Assembly (NCBI GenBank): GCA_902825965.1
Contig: CADEDA010000002.1
Coordinates: 124,001-188,000 of the forward strand
From: an uncultured Gemmatimonadota bacterium
GTDB taxonomy: Bacteria; Gemmatimonadota; Gemmatimonadetes; Gemmatimonadales; Gemmatimonadaceae
DNA: 64,000 bases
Reading direction: 5' to 3'
Both the position numbers and the translations under genes were made by a program. Shown piece after piece: positions 28,673-36,564 of the stretch (position 1 is the first letter of the stretch; every line of letters begins with the position of its first letter). The notes beneath the pieces are model-generated. The model did no database searches. It had not been told where the DNA came from and worked only from the letters and a program-made list of their open reading frames with translations.

Positions 28673-29053
28673 ATGCCGACACGCCAACTCTTCCTGGTCC
28701 GCACCGCACTCATGGCCGGTGTGGCGGCGTTCGCGGGCATCGTGGCCTTCCAGCGTGCGCAGGGCAGCCTCGGCCCCGACAGCTTCCCGCTCCCGCTCGA
28801 CCAAGCCCGCTACGCACTCTGGGCGCTGGCCGCGCTGTCGCTGGCGGCCGCACTCTTCCTGCGCAGCCGCCTCGAGGGTGTCAGCGAGAAGCAGCGCGGG
28901 CTCCATCTCGTGATCGGCTGGGCCTTCGGGGAGGGCGTGGCGCTGTTCGGGATCATCCAGTACTTCCTCGGCGCGCCCGTGAGCGCGATGGCGGTGGGAC
29001 TGCTCGCCTTCATCGCGGCGCTCATGGTCCTCCCGATCCCGCGGGCGCGCTGA
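28673..29053 (+). CDS. Four-helix integral membrane protein, function unknown
   Basis: 126 residues and about four hydrophobic segments (LMAGVAAFAGIVAF, ALWALAALSLAAALFLRS, LVIGWAFGEGVALFGIIQYF, AVGLLAFIAALMVLPIP). No family recognised; the pattern is that of small conserved hypothetical membrane proteins. The start is firm: GGAGG at 28661-28665 overlaps the amidohydrolase stop and sits 7 nt before ATG 28673. Its stop overlaps the next start as TGATG. It is thus the second gene of the amidohydrolase / membrane protein / BtuF-like / M42 operon, with strict translational linkage on both sides. Confidence 0.85.
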   Translation: MPTRQLFLVRTALMAGVAAFAGIVAFQRAQGSLGPDSFPLPLDQARYALWALAALSLAAALFLRSRLEGVSEKQRGLHLVIGWAFGEGVALFGIIQYFLGAPVSAMAVGLLAFIAALMVLPIPRAR

Positions 29054-29967
29054 TGCGGGTCGTGTCCCTGCTGCCGAGTGCGACGGAGATCGTGGCGTCG
29101 CTGGGCGGGATGGAGCACCTCGTGGGCGTGACACACGCCTGCGACCATCCGGCCGTGGTGGACTCGCGGGTGCGCGTGACGCGCACGGCGATCGACGACC
29201 GCGCCGCATCGGGCGTGATCGACGCGCAGGTGCGCGAGATCACCGAGCGCGGCGCACCGCTCTACACGCTGCACGACGACCGCATCCGCGCGCTGCATCC
29301 CGACCTGATCCTCACGCAGGCGCTCTGCGAGGTCTGTGCGGTGATGGAGGACGATGTACGCGCGCTCGCGGCGCGCCTCGACCCGGTGCCGCGGGTGATC
29401 ACGTTGTCGGCCACGTCGCTCGACGGCGTGCTCGACGACATCCGCACCGTCGGCACGGCGATCGACCTCTCGGACGAGGCCGAGGAGTTCCTGGCCGGCG
29501 CGCGCGCGCGCATGGAGGCCGTGCACGCCACCCTCAAGGCGGCGCGTGCACCGCGCCCCCGCGTCGCGGTGATCGAGTGGGGCGATCCACTCTACGCCGC
29601 CGGGCATTGGGTGCCGGAGATGGTGCGGCGCGCCGGCGGCATCGACGTGCTCGCCAAGCCGGGAGCCCACTCCGTGATCGTCGACCTCGAGGCGGTGCGG
29701 GCGGCGGACCCCGAGGTGATCGTCATCGCCCCCTGCGGGTTCGACCTCGCACGTGCCGTGGCCGAGGGTGAGCGGTTGCTCGCGCAGCCCGAGTGGGCCT
29801 GGGCCGCGGACCGCCGCGTCTTCGCGGTCGACGCGAACGCGTTCGCCAGCCGTCCGGGCCCGCGTCTCGTGGACGGCATCGAGGTCTTCGCCCGCCTCTT
29901 CAACCCGTCGCTCTTCACTCCGGTCGATCCCGTCCATGCTCAAGCCCTCCGCGGTCAACTTCCTTAA
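29053..29967 (+). CDS. BtuF-like cobalamin-binding / ABC substrate-binding-fold protein without signal peptide
   Basis: 304 residues of the helical-backbone periplasmic binding protein fold (BtuF/FhuD type): RVVSLLPSATEIVASLGGME at the N-terminus, GVTHACDHPAVV, HPDLILTQALCEVCAV, RVAVIEWGDPLYAAGHWVPE and RPGPRLVDGIEVFARLFNP. Classical members are exported, but this one starts directly with the first strand and has no signal sequence, like the cytosolic-looking cobalamin-binding proteins common in this fold. No permease or ATPase is adjacent. It starts in a TGATG junction and its 3' end overlaps the M42 gene by 32 bp. A role in B12 handling would fit the B12-dependent MetH nearby, but ligand identity is inference. 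Confidence 0.85.
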   Translation: MRVVSLLPSATEIVASLGGMEHLVGVTHACDHPAVVDSRVRVTRTAIDDRAASGVIDAQVREITERGAPLYTLHDDRIRALHPDLILTQALCEVCAVMEDDVRALAARLDPVPRVITLSATSLDGVLDDIRTVGTAIDLSDEAEEFLAGARARMEAVHATLKAARAPRPRVAVIEWGDPLYAAGHWVPEMVRRAGGIDVLAKPGAHSVIVDLEAVRAADPEVIVIAPCGFDLARAVAEGERLLAQPEWAWAADRRVFAVDANAFASRPGPRLVDGIEVFARLFNPSLFTPVDPVHAQALRGQLP

Positions 29968-31006
29968 GCGACTCCTCGACACCCCCGGCCCCTCCGGATA
30001 CGAGGCCGCAGCCGCCAAGGTCTGGCGCGACGAGGCGACGTCCTTCGCGGCCGAGGTGCAGGCGGATGCCCACGGCAACTCGATGGCGGTGGTGAATCCC
30101 GGCGGGTCGCCGACCATCATGCTCGCGGGGCACATCGACGAGATCGGCGTCATCGTCACCTACATCGACGACGACGGCTACGTGTACATCGGTCCGATCG
30201 GCGGCTGGGACCCGCAGGTGCTCGTCGCGCAGCGCATCCGGTTCGCCGGGCGCAACGGCGACGTGCTGGGCGCCGTGGGCAAGAAGCCGATCCACCTGAT
30301 GAAGCCGGAGGACCGCGAGAAGGCCTCCAAGATGACCGACCTGTGGGTCGACATCGGGTGCTCCTCGCGGGCGCAGGCCGAGGCGCTGCTGTCGATCGGC
30401 GATGCCGGCGTGATCGACCAGCGGACGCTCGACTTCCCCAACGACCGCATCGTCTCGCGCGCGATCGACGACCGCATCGGTGCGTTCGTGGTGCTCGAGG
30501 CCTTGCGGCGCTACGCGGCCGACCCGGGCGACGCGCGCGTGGTGGCGGTGGCGACGACGCAGGAGGAGATCGGGTACCACGGCGGCGGCGCGCGGGTGGC
30601 CGGTGAGCGGGTGGACCCGGCGATGGCCATCGTGGTGGACGTCACCTTCGCGACCGACCATCCCGGCGTCGAGAAGAAGGAACTCGGCGACTCCAAGCTC
30701 GGGAGCGGACCGGTGCTCACCCGTGGCTCCGTGGTCTCACCGGTGGCGTTCCGCATCCTGCGCGACACGGCGGAATCGGCGCGGATCCCGTTCACACTGC
30801 ACGCGGCGGGACGCGAGACGAGCACGGACGCGGACGCGATCCACCTCGCGCGCCATGGCGTGGCGACGGCGCTGCTCTCGGTACCCAACCGCTACATGCA
30901 TTCGCCGAACGAGATGGTGAGTCTCGTGGACCTCGATCACGCCGCCGCGCTGATCGCCGCCGGCTGCAAGGCCGTCACCGCCGCCACCGACTTCACGGCG
31001 CGTTGA
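29936..31006 (+). CDS. M42-family metallopeptidase (glutamyl aminopeptidase / endoglucanase M type)
   Basis: 356 residues from ATG 29936. TET-like cytosolic dizinc aminopeptidase; all ligands are visible: His in MLAGHIDEIG, Asp in RAIDDRIGAFV, the catalytic and ligand Glu pair in TTQEEIGYHGG, Asp in AIVVDVTFATD and His in RYMHSPNEMV. The dimerisation/PDZ-like insertion covers VLVAQRIRFAGRNGDV to LWVDIGCSS. It overlaps the upstream BtuF-like gene by 32 bp in a different frame, so the start must lie inside that gene. It is the last gene of its operon, and its 3' end overlaps the convergent HEAT-repeat gene by 14 bp. Confidence 0.94.
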   Translation: MLKPSAVNFLKRLLDTPGPSGYEAAAAKVWRDEATSFAAEVQADAHGNSMAVVNPGGSPTIMLAGHIDEIGVIVTYIDDDGYVYIGPIGGWDPQVLVAQRIRFAGRNGDVLGAVGKKPIHLMKPEDREKASKMTDLWVDIGCSSRAQAEALLSIGDAGVIDQRTLDFPNDRIVSRAIDDRIGAFVVLEALRRYAADPGDARVVAVATTQEEIGYHGGGARVAGERVDPAMAIVVDVTFATDHPGVEKKELGDSKLGSGPVLTRGSVVSPVAFRILRDTAESARIPFTLHAAGRETSTDADAIHLARHGVATALLSVPNRYMHSPNEMVSLVDLDHAAALIAAGCKAVTAATDFTAR

Positions 31007-32768
31007 GCGCCGGCATCCCCATCGCGGTCGACCGACGCTGCGCCTGGGCGACGAGGCGCACGGAGGCCTCGCGCACCTCGCGGTCCCGGTCGTTGCGCAG
31101 GCCCTGCACCGCCGCCATGGTCTGCGGCGTGCGGATGGCGACGAGGGCCGTGCACGCCTGGATGCGCAGCGCCGCGTTGCGCTTCTGCGGGTGCGGACCC
31201 TCGCCCTCGGCGATCCTGATGAGGAGCTGCGCGGCCTCCGGCGTGCCCAGGCTGCCCACGGCGCTGATGGCCGAGTAGAGCACCTCGCGGTCCGGCTCCT
31301 TCTCCAGCACCGGCATGAGCAGTGCGAGCCCGCGCGGCGAGCGCTTGGCGGCGACGGTGGCCACCGCCCGATGCCGCACGAGCGGCGACTCGTCCTCGAG
31401 CGCGAGACCCACGGCGTCGAACGCGAGCGGCGACTCGAGCTGCCCGAGCGCGCGTACCGCGGCGCGGCGGGCACGGGCGTCCGGGTGATGCAGCAGTTCG
31501 AGCAGCGTCGACTCGCCGCGCGGGTCGCGGAGCTCGCCGAGGATCGCCGCCGCCTGGCGGACCATGAGGTCGCGGGTGTCGCGGGTGAGGGCGAGCAGCG
31601 CGTCGTGTGTGCGGCGGTGCGCGCGCAGGGCCTCGAGCAGCACCCGCCGGGCCTCCGGCGTGCGCGCCGACACGTACTCGTCGATCAGCGCCTCGGCGCC
31701 GTCGACGCCCAGCCGGGTGAGGATCGTGGTGAGTCGCGCCGCGAAGGCCTCGTCCGCCGCCCGCTGGTGCCGGAGCACCGCCAGCTGGCGCACCACCACG
31801 GTGCGGTCGGCGAGCCGGCGCAGCGCGTGGCTGAAGGCCTGCCGGCGGTCGTCGGAGTTGTACATCTCGTTCTGCTGCTGCTCGATCGCGATGAGCGCGA
31901 GCATCGATTCCACGAGGTCGTCGAACCGGCCCTGGCGGAAGGCGAGGTCGCAGAGCTGGACGAGGTCGCCGATGGCCGACACGAAGGCGACGCGGCTGTC
32001 GGCGATGTCGACCGCGTCGATCGCCGCGGCGAGCGCGGGATCGGTCGGCACCGGCATCTCGACCGGATCCTCGATCAACTCGACCTGCGGCGCCGGCGGC
32101 TGGGCCAGCGCGGCGAACGAGGACGGCGTGAGCTTGGGCGCCGACGGATGCTCCGTGATCGCGCCCGAGGCGCGCGGCGTCGGTGCGGAGCCGCGCTCGA
32201 CGATGGGGCGCGGCGCGGGAGCGGAGGGGCGTTCGGTGATCGGCTTGGGCGTCGGTGCCGACGGCCGTTCGCTGATCGGCTTGGGCGCCGAGGAGTGCTC
32301 CACGATGGGGCCCGCGCCGGAGCCGCGCTTGGGTGGCGTGTACAGCGCGGCCGGCTCAGGCGCCGTGCGTGCGACGAGCGTGCGCGGGAAGGCGCGCGCG
32401 TCGAGCACCGCCGCCCGTGCGGCGAATCGGCCCGGGGCGTCGGCTTCCGCGGGCACCGCGACGAGCATGCGCGCCAGGTCGAGCACGTCCGCGAGCGCCG
32501 CCCGGTCGGTGATGCCGAGTTCGAGCACGCCGCACTTGGTCAGCCGCGCCGCGAGGTCGCCGAGTCCGTCGGGGGCGGTGGCGCCGTCGACGAGGAGGCG
32601 GCCCTCGGTGAGCGTGAGCTTGGTGGCAGCCTTGCGGGCGGCGTCGACCACCGCCTTGGCGAGGTCCCGGTGTTCGGCGGCGGCCTGTGGCGCCGCGATC
32701 ATCCGCGCGAGGAGCGCAGCGAAGCGCTCGACGAGCGTCAGCGAGGGAGTGGGCGCGGCGTCTGGCAT
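30993..32768 (-). CDS. HEAT-repeat protein with Pro/Ser/Ala-rich linker
   Basis: 591 residues from ATG 32768; TTG 32804 is a less likely longer start. Cytosolic, with no signal peptide. An N-terminal helical domain (residues about 10-130) is followed by a low-complexity linker of repeated SAPxPxPIxER units (residues about 150-215). The C-terminal 250 residues are HEAT/PBS-lyase-type repeats such as MVRQAAAILGELRDPRGEST, ARRAAVRALGQLESPLAFDA, VRHRAVATVAAKRSPRGLAL and EVREASVRLVAQA. A scaffold role is likely for such repeats; no partner is indicated. Convergent overlap of 14 bp with the M42 gene. Confidence 0.87.
   Translation of the reverse strand: MPDAAPTPSLTLVERFAALLARMIAAPQAAAEHRDLAKAVVDAARKAATKLTLTEGRLLVDGATAPDGLGDLAARLTKCGVLELGITDRAALADVLDLARMLVAVPAEADAPGRFAARAAVLDARAFPRTLVARTAPEPAALYTPPKRGSGAGPIVEHSSAPKPISERPSAPTPKPITERPSAPAPRPIVERGSAPTPRASGAITEHPSAPKLTPSSFAALAQPPAPQVELIEDPVEMPVPTDPALAAAIDAVDIADSRVAFVSAIGDLVQLCDLAFRQGRFDDLVESMLALIAIEQQQNEMYNSDDRRQAFSHALRRLADRTVVVRQLAVLRHQRAADEAFAARLTTILTRLGVDGAEALIDEYVSARTPEARRVLLEALRAHRRTHDALLALTRDTRDLMVRQAAAILGELRDPRGESTLLELLHHPDARARRAAVRALGQLESPLAFDAVGLALEDESPLVRHRAVATVAAKRSPRGLALLMPVLEKEPDREVLYSAISAVGSLGTPEAAQLLIRIAEGEGPHPQKRNAALRIQACTALVAIRTPQTMAAVQGLRNDRDREVREASVRLVAQAQRRSTAMGMPALNAP
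32130..32310 (-). repeat. In-gene degenerate repeat encoding SAPxPxPIxER units
   Basis: Part of the HEAT-repeat gene. Roughly five to six copies of a 10-13-residue unit (for example HSSAPKPISER, RPSAPTPKPITER, RPSAPAPRPIVER, RGSAPTPRASGAITE) form a flexible linker. Boundaries are approximate. The DNA units are diverged, so this is a protein-level repeat and not a recent DNA expansion. Confidence 0.7.
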
Positions 32769-32867
32769 CGCGTGCTGGTGTCGCCTCCGGTGTGTCCGTA
32801 ACATACGCGTGCGCCGCGCCCGGCACTACGCGTCCGCGCGCGACCCACACCACTCCGGAGACCTCCG

Positions 32868-34190
32868 ATGCGCCGCCTGCGTCACGCCGCACTGCTCTCG
32901 CTCGCCGTCCTCGCCAGCAGCCCGCTCGCCGCGCAGACCGCGGCGCGCGTCACGGTCCTCAAGGCCGCGCGCGTCATCGACGGCACCGGGGCGGCGGCGA
33001 TCGCGAACGGCGTGGTGGTGGTCGAGGGCGACCGCATCACGGCAGTGGGCCCGGAGGCGTCGGTGCGCATCCCGGCCGGGGCCCAGCGCATCGACCTCGG
33101 CGACGCGACACTGCTCCCGGGGCTGATCGACGCCCACGTGCATTTCTTCGGGCGGGCCCTCGAGGACCGCGGCTCGGCCGAACAGGGCACCCGCGACTTC
33201 CCGGGCTACTCCGCCATCGTCGGCGCGGAGCATGCGCGGCGCACGTTGCTGGCGGGCTTCACGAGTGTGCGCCAGGCCGGCTCCGGCGACTTCGATGACG
33301 TGGCGCTCGTGCGGGCGATCGAGGACGGGTATGTGCAGGGGCCACGCATCCAGGCCGTGGGACACTCGCTCGGCATCACCGGCGGGCACTGCGACGAGAA
33401 CAACTACCGGCCCGGCCTGTTCGACGGCACGCCGGAGACCGGCATCGCCGACGGCATCGAGGAGATCGTGAAGGCCGTGCGCTACCAGGTGAAGTACGGC
33501 GCGGGCGCGATCAAGACCTGCGCCACGGGTGGCGTGCTGTCGGCCGGTGACGAGGTGGGGGTGTTGCAGTACACGTACGAGGAGCTCAAGGCGATGGTGG
33601 AGGAGGCGCACAAGCTCGAGCGGAAGGTCGCCGCACACGCCCACGGCACGGAGGGCATCAAGGTGGCGGTGCGGGCCGGCGTCGCGAGCATCGAACATGG
33701 CTCCTTCCTCGACGCCGAGGGCGCCAGGCTGATGGCCGAGCGCGGCACCTACCTCGTGCCGACGCTGATGGCCGGCGAGGCCGTGCTGCGAGCCGCCGAT
33801 GCCGGTGGCATCCCGCCGTTCATCGCGCAGAAGGCGCGCGCGGCCGGTGCTGCGATGAAGAGTGCGACCAAGATCGCCCGCGCGGCCGGTGTGCCGATCG
33901 CCCTCGGCACGGACGCGGGCGTCGGCGCACACGGGCAGAATGGCCATGAGTTCGCACTCATGGTGGAGTGGGGCGGGCTCACGCCCATGGAGGCACTCGT
34001 CGCGGGCACCTCCAACGCCGCCAAGTTGCTCGGCTGGTACGACCGGCTCGGCTCACTCTCGAGCGGCAAGCTCGCCGACATCGTCGCCGTGCCGGGCGAT
34101 CCGACGCGGGACATCAAGGTGATGGAGCGGGTGAGCTTCGTGATGAAGGGCGGGACCATCGTGAAGGGGCAGGGTGCGATTGCGCGCTGA
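32868..34190 (+). CDS. Secreted amidohydrolase (imidazolonepropionase / Xaa-Pro dipeptidase-like)
   Basis: 440 residues, ATG start preceded by GGAG at a good distance. The signal peptide ends at ASSPLAAQT. Subtype-I-like amidohydrolase: LLPGLIDAHVHFFG supplies the H-x-H metal pair, the carbamylated Lys is in GAGAIKTCATGGVLS, further histidines are in VAAHAHGTEG and SIEHGSFLD, and the catalytic Asp is in IALGTDAGVGAHG. This signature set is that of the exported Xaa-Pro dipeptidase/imidazolonepropionase-like group abundant in Gemmatimonadota. It is divergent from the HEAT gene and 39 bp before the HDAC-like gene on the same strand, so read-through is possible. Confidence 0.94.
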   Translation: MRRLRHAALLSLAVLASSPLAAQTAARVTVLKAARVIDGTGAAAIANGVVVVEGDRITAVGPEASVRIPAGAQRIDLGDATLLPGLIDAHVHFFGRALEDRGSAEQGTRDFPGYSAIVGAEHARRTLLAGFTSVRQAGSGDFDDVALVRAIEDGYVQGPRIQAVGHSLGITGGHCDENNYRPGLFDGTPETGIADGIEEIVKAVRYQVKYGAGAIKTCATGGVLSAGDEVGVLQYTYEELKAMVEEAHKLERKVAAHAHGTEGIKVAVRAGVASIEHGSFLDAEGARLMAERGTYLVPTLMAGEAVLRAADAGGIPPFIAQKARAAGAAMKSATKIARAAGVPIALGTDAGVGAHGQNGHEFALMVEWGGLTPMEALVAGTSNAAKLLGWYDRLGSLSSGKLADIVAVPGDPTRDIKVMERVSFVMKGGTIVKGQGAIAR

Positions 34191-34229
34191 GCGCGTCCCC
34201 CGGCGGCCCTCCTCCGCCCGCCGCAGCTG

Positions 34230-35135
34230 ATGGGACTGCACGCGTGGTCGAGCGCGCACTACGTGATCCCGCTGCCCGAGGGGCACCGGTTCCCGATCAC
34301 GAAGTACGCGCTCCTGCGCGACGCCGTGCTCGCCGAGGGGATCGTGCGGCCGGAGGCCCTGCACGACCCGGATCGCACGCCGGCGGAGGACATCGTGCGC
34401 GTGCACCATCCGGACTACCTCGACCGCCTGCTGCGGGGCCGCATGCCCGCCGCGGAGCAACGCACGCTGGGGTTCCCGTGGAGCGAGGCGCTGGTGGAGC
34501 GATCGCTGCGCGCCAGCGGGGGCACCCTCGAGGCGGCGCTCCGGGCGCTGGAGGCGGGACTCGCCATGAACCTCGCCGGCGGCACACACCACGCGTTCGC
34601 CACACACGGCGAGGGGTTCTGCGTGCTCAACGACGTCGCCATCGCGGCCGAGGCCCTGCGTGCCCGCGGGAAGGTGGAGCGGGTGGCGGTGATCGACCTG
34701 GACGTGCACCAGGGCAACGGGACACACGCGATCTTCGCGCAGGATCCGCGGACGTTCACGTTCTCGATGCACGGGCGGCGCAACTATCCGTTCCGCAAGG
34801 TCGCGGGGCGGCTCGACATCGAGCTGGAGGACGGGACGGGCGACAGCGAATACCTCGAGCGCTTGGCGGACGCGCTGCCGGGGGTGCTGGCGGCGGCGCG
34901 ACCGGACCTCGTGTTCTACCTGGCGGGAGCGGATCCGCACGAAGGTGACGCGCTTGGCCGGCTCAAGCTCAGCTTCGACGGGCTCATGCGGCGCGATGCC
35001 ATGGTGCTCGAGGCCGCGCGTGCGGTCGGGGTACCCGTCGCGATCGCGATCGCAGGGGGTTATGGTCGGGACATCCACGACACGGTGCGCGTGCACGCGA
35101 ATACGGCGCGCATCGCCCGCGACTTCCTCGGCTGA
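34230..35135 (+). CDS. Histone deacetylase family protein (class IV-like amidohydrolase)
   Basis: 301 residues of the zinc-dependent arginase/deacetylase fold. Active-site signatures are complete: the His pair in GGTHHAFATHG, Asp/His zinc ligands in IDLDVHQGNGT, Asp in YLAGADPHEGD and the terminal Tyr in AGGYGRDIHD. The short length and the GTHHAF...GEGFCVLND wording are like HDAC11-type (class IV) bacterial homologues. Natural substrates in bacteria may be acetylated lysines, polyamines or acylated metabolites; nothing here distinguishes these. It is followed after 2 bp by an alpha/beta hydrolase, so the pair is co-translated. Confidence 0.94.
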   Translation: MGLHAWSSAHYVIPLPEGHRFPITKYALLRDAVLAEGIVRPEALHDPDRTPAEDIVRVHHPDYLDRLLRGRMPAAEQRTLGFPWSEALVERSLRASGGTLEAALRALEAGLAMNLAGGTHHAFATHGEGFCVLNDVAIAAEALRARGKVERVAVIDLDVHQGNGTHAIFAQDPRTFTFSMHGRRNYPFRKVAGRLDIELEDGTGDSEYLERLADALPGVLAAARPDLVFYLAGADPHEGDALGRLKLSFDGLMRRDAMVLEAARAVGVPVAIAIAGGYGRDIHDTVRVHANTARIARDFLG

Positions 35136-35137
35136 CG

Positions 35138-36031
35138 ATGCCCCCGATCCCGCCGCCGCAGTCCAGCGGCATGACCACGACCACGGCGACACCGCTCTAC
35201 TGGTGCCGCTACGCACCGCGGGTGGCCGCGAGCCGGCTGCTCGTCCTGCACGGGGGTCCCGGAGCGCACCACGACTACCTGCTGCCGCAGATGCTCGCGC
35301 TGGCCGAGACGCGCGACTGCCTGTTCTACGATCAGCGCGGGGGCGGTCGCTCCAAGACCGATGACCGCAGCCCCATCACCTGGCGCACGCAGGTGGAGGA
35401 CCTCACCGCCGTGATCGCGGAGCTCGCACCGGGCCCGCTGACCCTGGTGGGCTACTCGTGGGGCGCACTGCTGGCGATGCTGTATGCGATCGAGGCGCAG
35501 GCCGGCCGCGCCGGGCCGCTGCCGGCGCGGATGGTGCTGCTCGACCCGGCGCCGGTCTCGCGGGCGTTCCGCGACGTGTTCGAGGCGGAGTTCGCGCGGC
35601 GGCAGGCGGGGCCCGCCGTGGCCGAGCTGCGCGCCGCGCTGGCGGCCAGCGGCCTGCGCGAACGCGACCCCGAGGCGTACAAGCAACGGACCTTCGAACT
35701 CAGCGTGGCCGGCTATTTCGCGGACCCGGCGCGCGCACAGGACCTCACCCCATTCCGCGTGACCGGTCGCGTCCAGCAAAGCATCTGGGAATCACTCGGG
35801 ACATTCGACCTCGTGCCCGCCTTGCGTGACCTTCGCGTGCCGTCGCTGGTCGTTCACGGACGGCAGGACCCGATCCCGCTGGACTCAGCGGCAGCCGTCG
35901 CCGCGGCGTTGAGCGCACGGACCGCGTGGCTGGATGGCTGCGGCCACGTGCCGTATGTTGAGCAACCCGAAGCGCTCTTCGCGGCCGTGCGCGAGTTCCT
36001 CCACGACACCGAGTCCCTGATCAGGCCCTAA
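35138..36031 (+). CDS. Alpha/beta hydrolase (proline iminopeptidase-like, S33)
   Basis: 297 residues (286 if ATG 35171 is used). Proline-iminopeptidase-like signatures: oxyanion loop LVLHGGPGAHHDYLLPQ, FYDQRGGGRSKTDD, nucleophile elbow VGYSWGALLAM with the catalytic Ser, the acidic residue in VVHGRQDPIP and His in DGCGHVPYVEQP. No signal peptide, so cytosolic; it would cleave N-terminal proline peptides or small esters/amides. It starts 2 bp after the HDAC-like stop and its own stop overlaps the next start as TAATG, giving a three-gene operon that ends at the hairpin at 36503-36526. Confidence 0.92.
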   Translation: MPPIPPPQSSGMTTTTATPLYWCRYAPRVAASRLLVLHGGPGAHHDYLLPQMLALAETRDCLFYDQRGGGRSKTDDRSPITWRTQVEDLTAVIAELAPGPLTLVGYSWGALLAMLYAIEAQAGRAGPLPARMVLLDPAPVSRAFRDVFEAEFARRQAGPAVAELRAALAASGLRERDPEAYKQRTFELSVAGYFADPARAQDLTPFRVTGRVQQSIWESLGTFDLVPALRDLRVPSLVVHGRQDPIPLDSAAAVAAALSARTAWLDGCGHVPYVEQPEALFAAVREFLHDTESLIRP

Positions 36032-36486
36032 TGGCTCCCCCGGACGACATCACGCAGCCCCACGTCGGCACGATCGAACACGACGGACGCCGCTACAACG
36101 TCTCGGTGCGGATCGTGTTCGACGGGATCGAATACGTGGGGCGACTCTGGTTCGCCGACGAGTCCTGGGACGATCTCGGACTCCCCGACCGTGGCGCCTT
36201 CCCGGGCCGGACCCGCGACGAAGTCATTGCGTTGACCAAGCGGCTCACCGAGCCGGAGATGGTGAAGCGGCACAAGCGCGCCCTCGCCGAGAAGCGCAAG
36301 TTCCGCGGCCTGCGGCGGCAGACGGAGGAGATCCTGGCGAAGATCCGGTACCTCAACCAGGTGGCGGTGTCGATGCGCGCCGGTCTCCTCGACGTGGAAG
36401 GGGCCGCCCAGGAGATCGACCTGACCGAGCAGCAGCTGCACGCGCTGATCGACAAGCTCGGGGAGCACGCCGGGGTCGAGACGTAG
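36031..36486 (+). CDS. Small cytosolic protein of unknown function
   Basis: 151 residues, no family recognised. The N-terminal half is predicted beta-rich (VGTIEHDGRRYNVSVRIVFD, YVGRLWFADESWDDLG) and the C-terminal half strongly helical and charged (MVKRHKRALAEKRKFRGLRR, QTEEILAKIRYLNQVAVSMR, IDLTEQQLHALIDKLG), possibly a coiled coil or nucleic-acid-binding helix pair. It begins on the last base of the hydrolase stop codon and is followed after 16 bp by a perfect hairpin, so it closes the HDAC-like operon. Coupling implies a role tied to the two hydrolases, but none can be named. Confidence 0.75.
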   Translation: MAPPDDITQPHVGTIEHDGRRYNVSVRIVFDGIEYVGRLWFADESWDDLGLPDRGAFPGRTRDEVIALTKRLTEPEMVKRHKRALAEKRKFRGLRRQTEEILAKIRYLNQVAVSMRAGLLDVEGAAQEIDLTEQQLHALIDKLGEHAGVET

Positions 36487-36502
36487 CGGCCGCAGGAGCG
36501 CT

Positions 36503-36526
36503 GGGGACCCGAGGATCCGGGTCCCC
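36503..36526 (+). terminator. GC-rich hairpin closing the HDAC-like operon
   Basis: Perfect 9-bp stem GGGGACCCG / CGGGTCCCC with a 6-nt AGGATC loop, 16 bp after the preceding stop codon. There is no U-tract; function is inferred from position and symmetry. Confidence 0.55.
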
Positions 36527-36540
36527 CGCACCACCCTCTC

Positions 36541-36564
36541 CCACGGAATAGATTCAATCCGTGG
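36541..36564. promoter_or_regulatory. Inverted repeat CCACGGA-N10-TCCGTGG covering the polX start codon
   Basis: A perfect 7-bp inverted repeat has its right arm on the GTG start of the PolX-like gene (36561). It could be an operator, or an mRNA hairpin that hides the start codon. The 10-nt AT-rich spacer also contains TAGATTCAAT. No Shine-Dalgarno is present. Confidence 0.4.
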
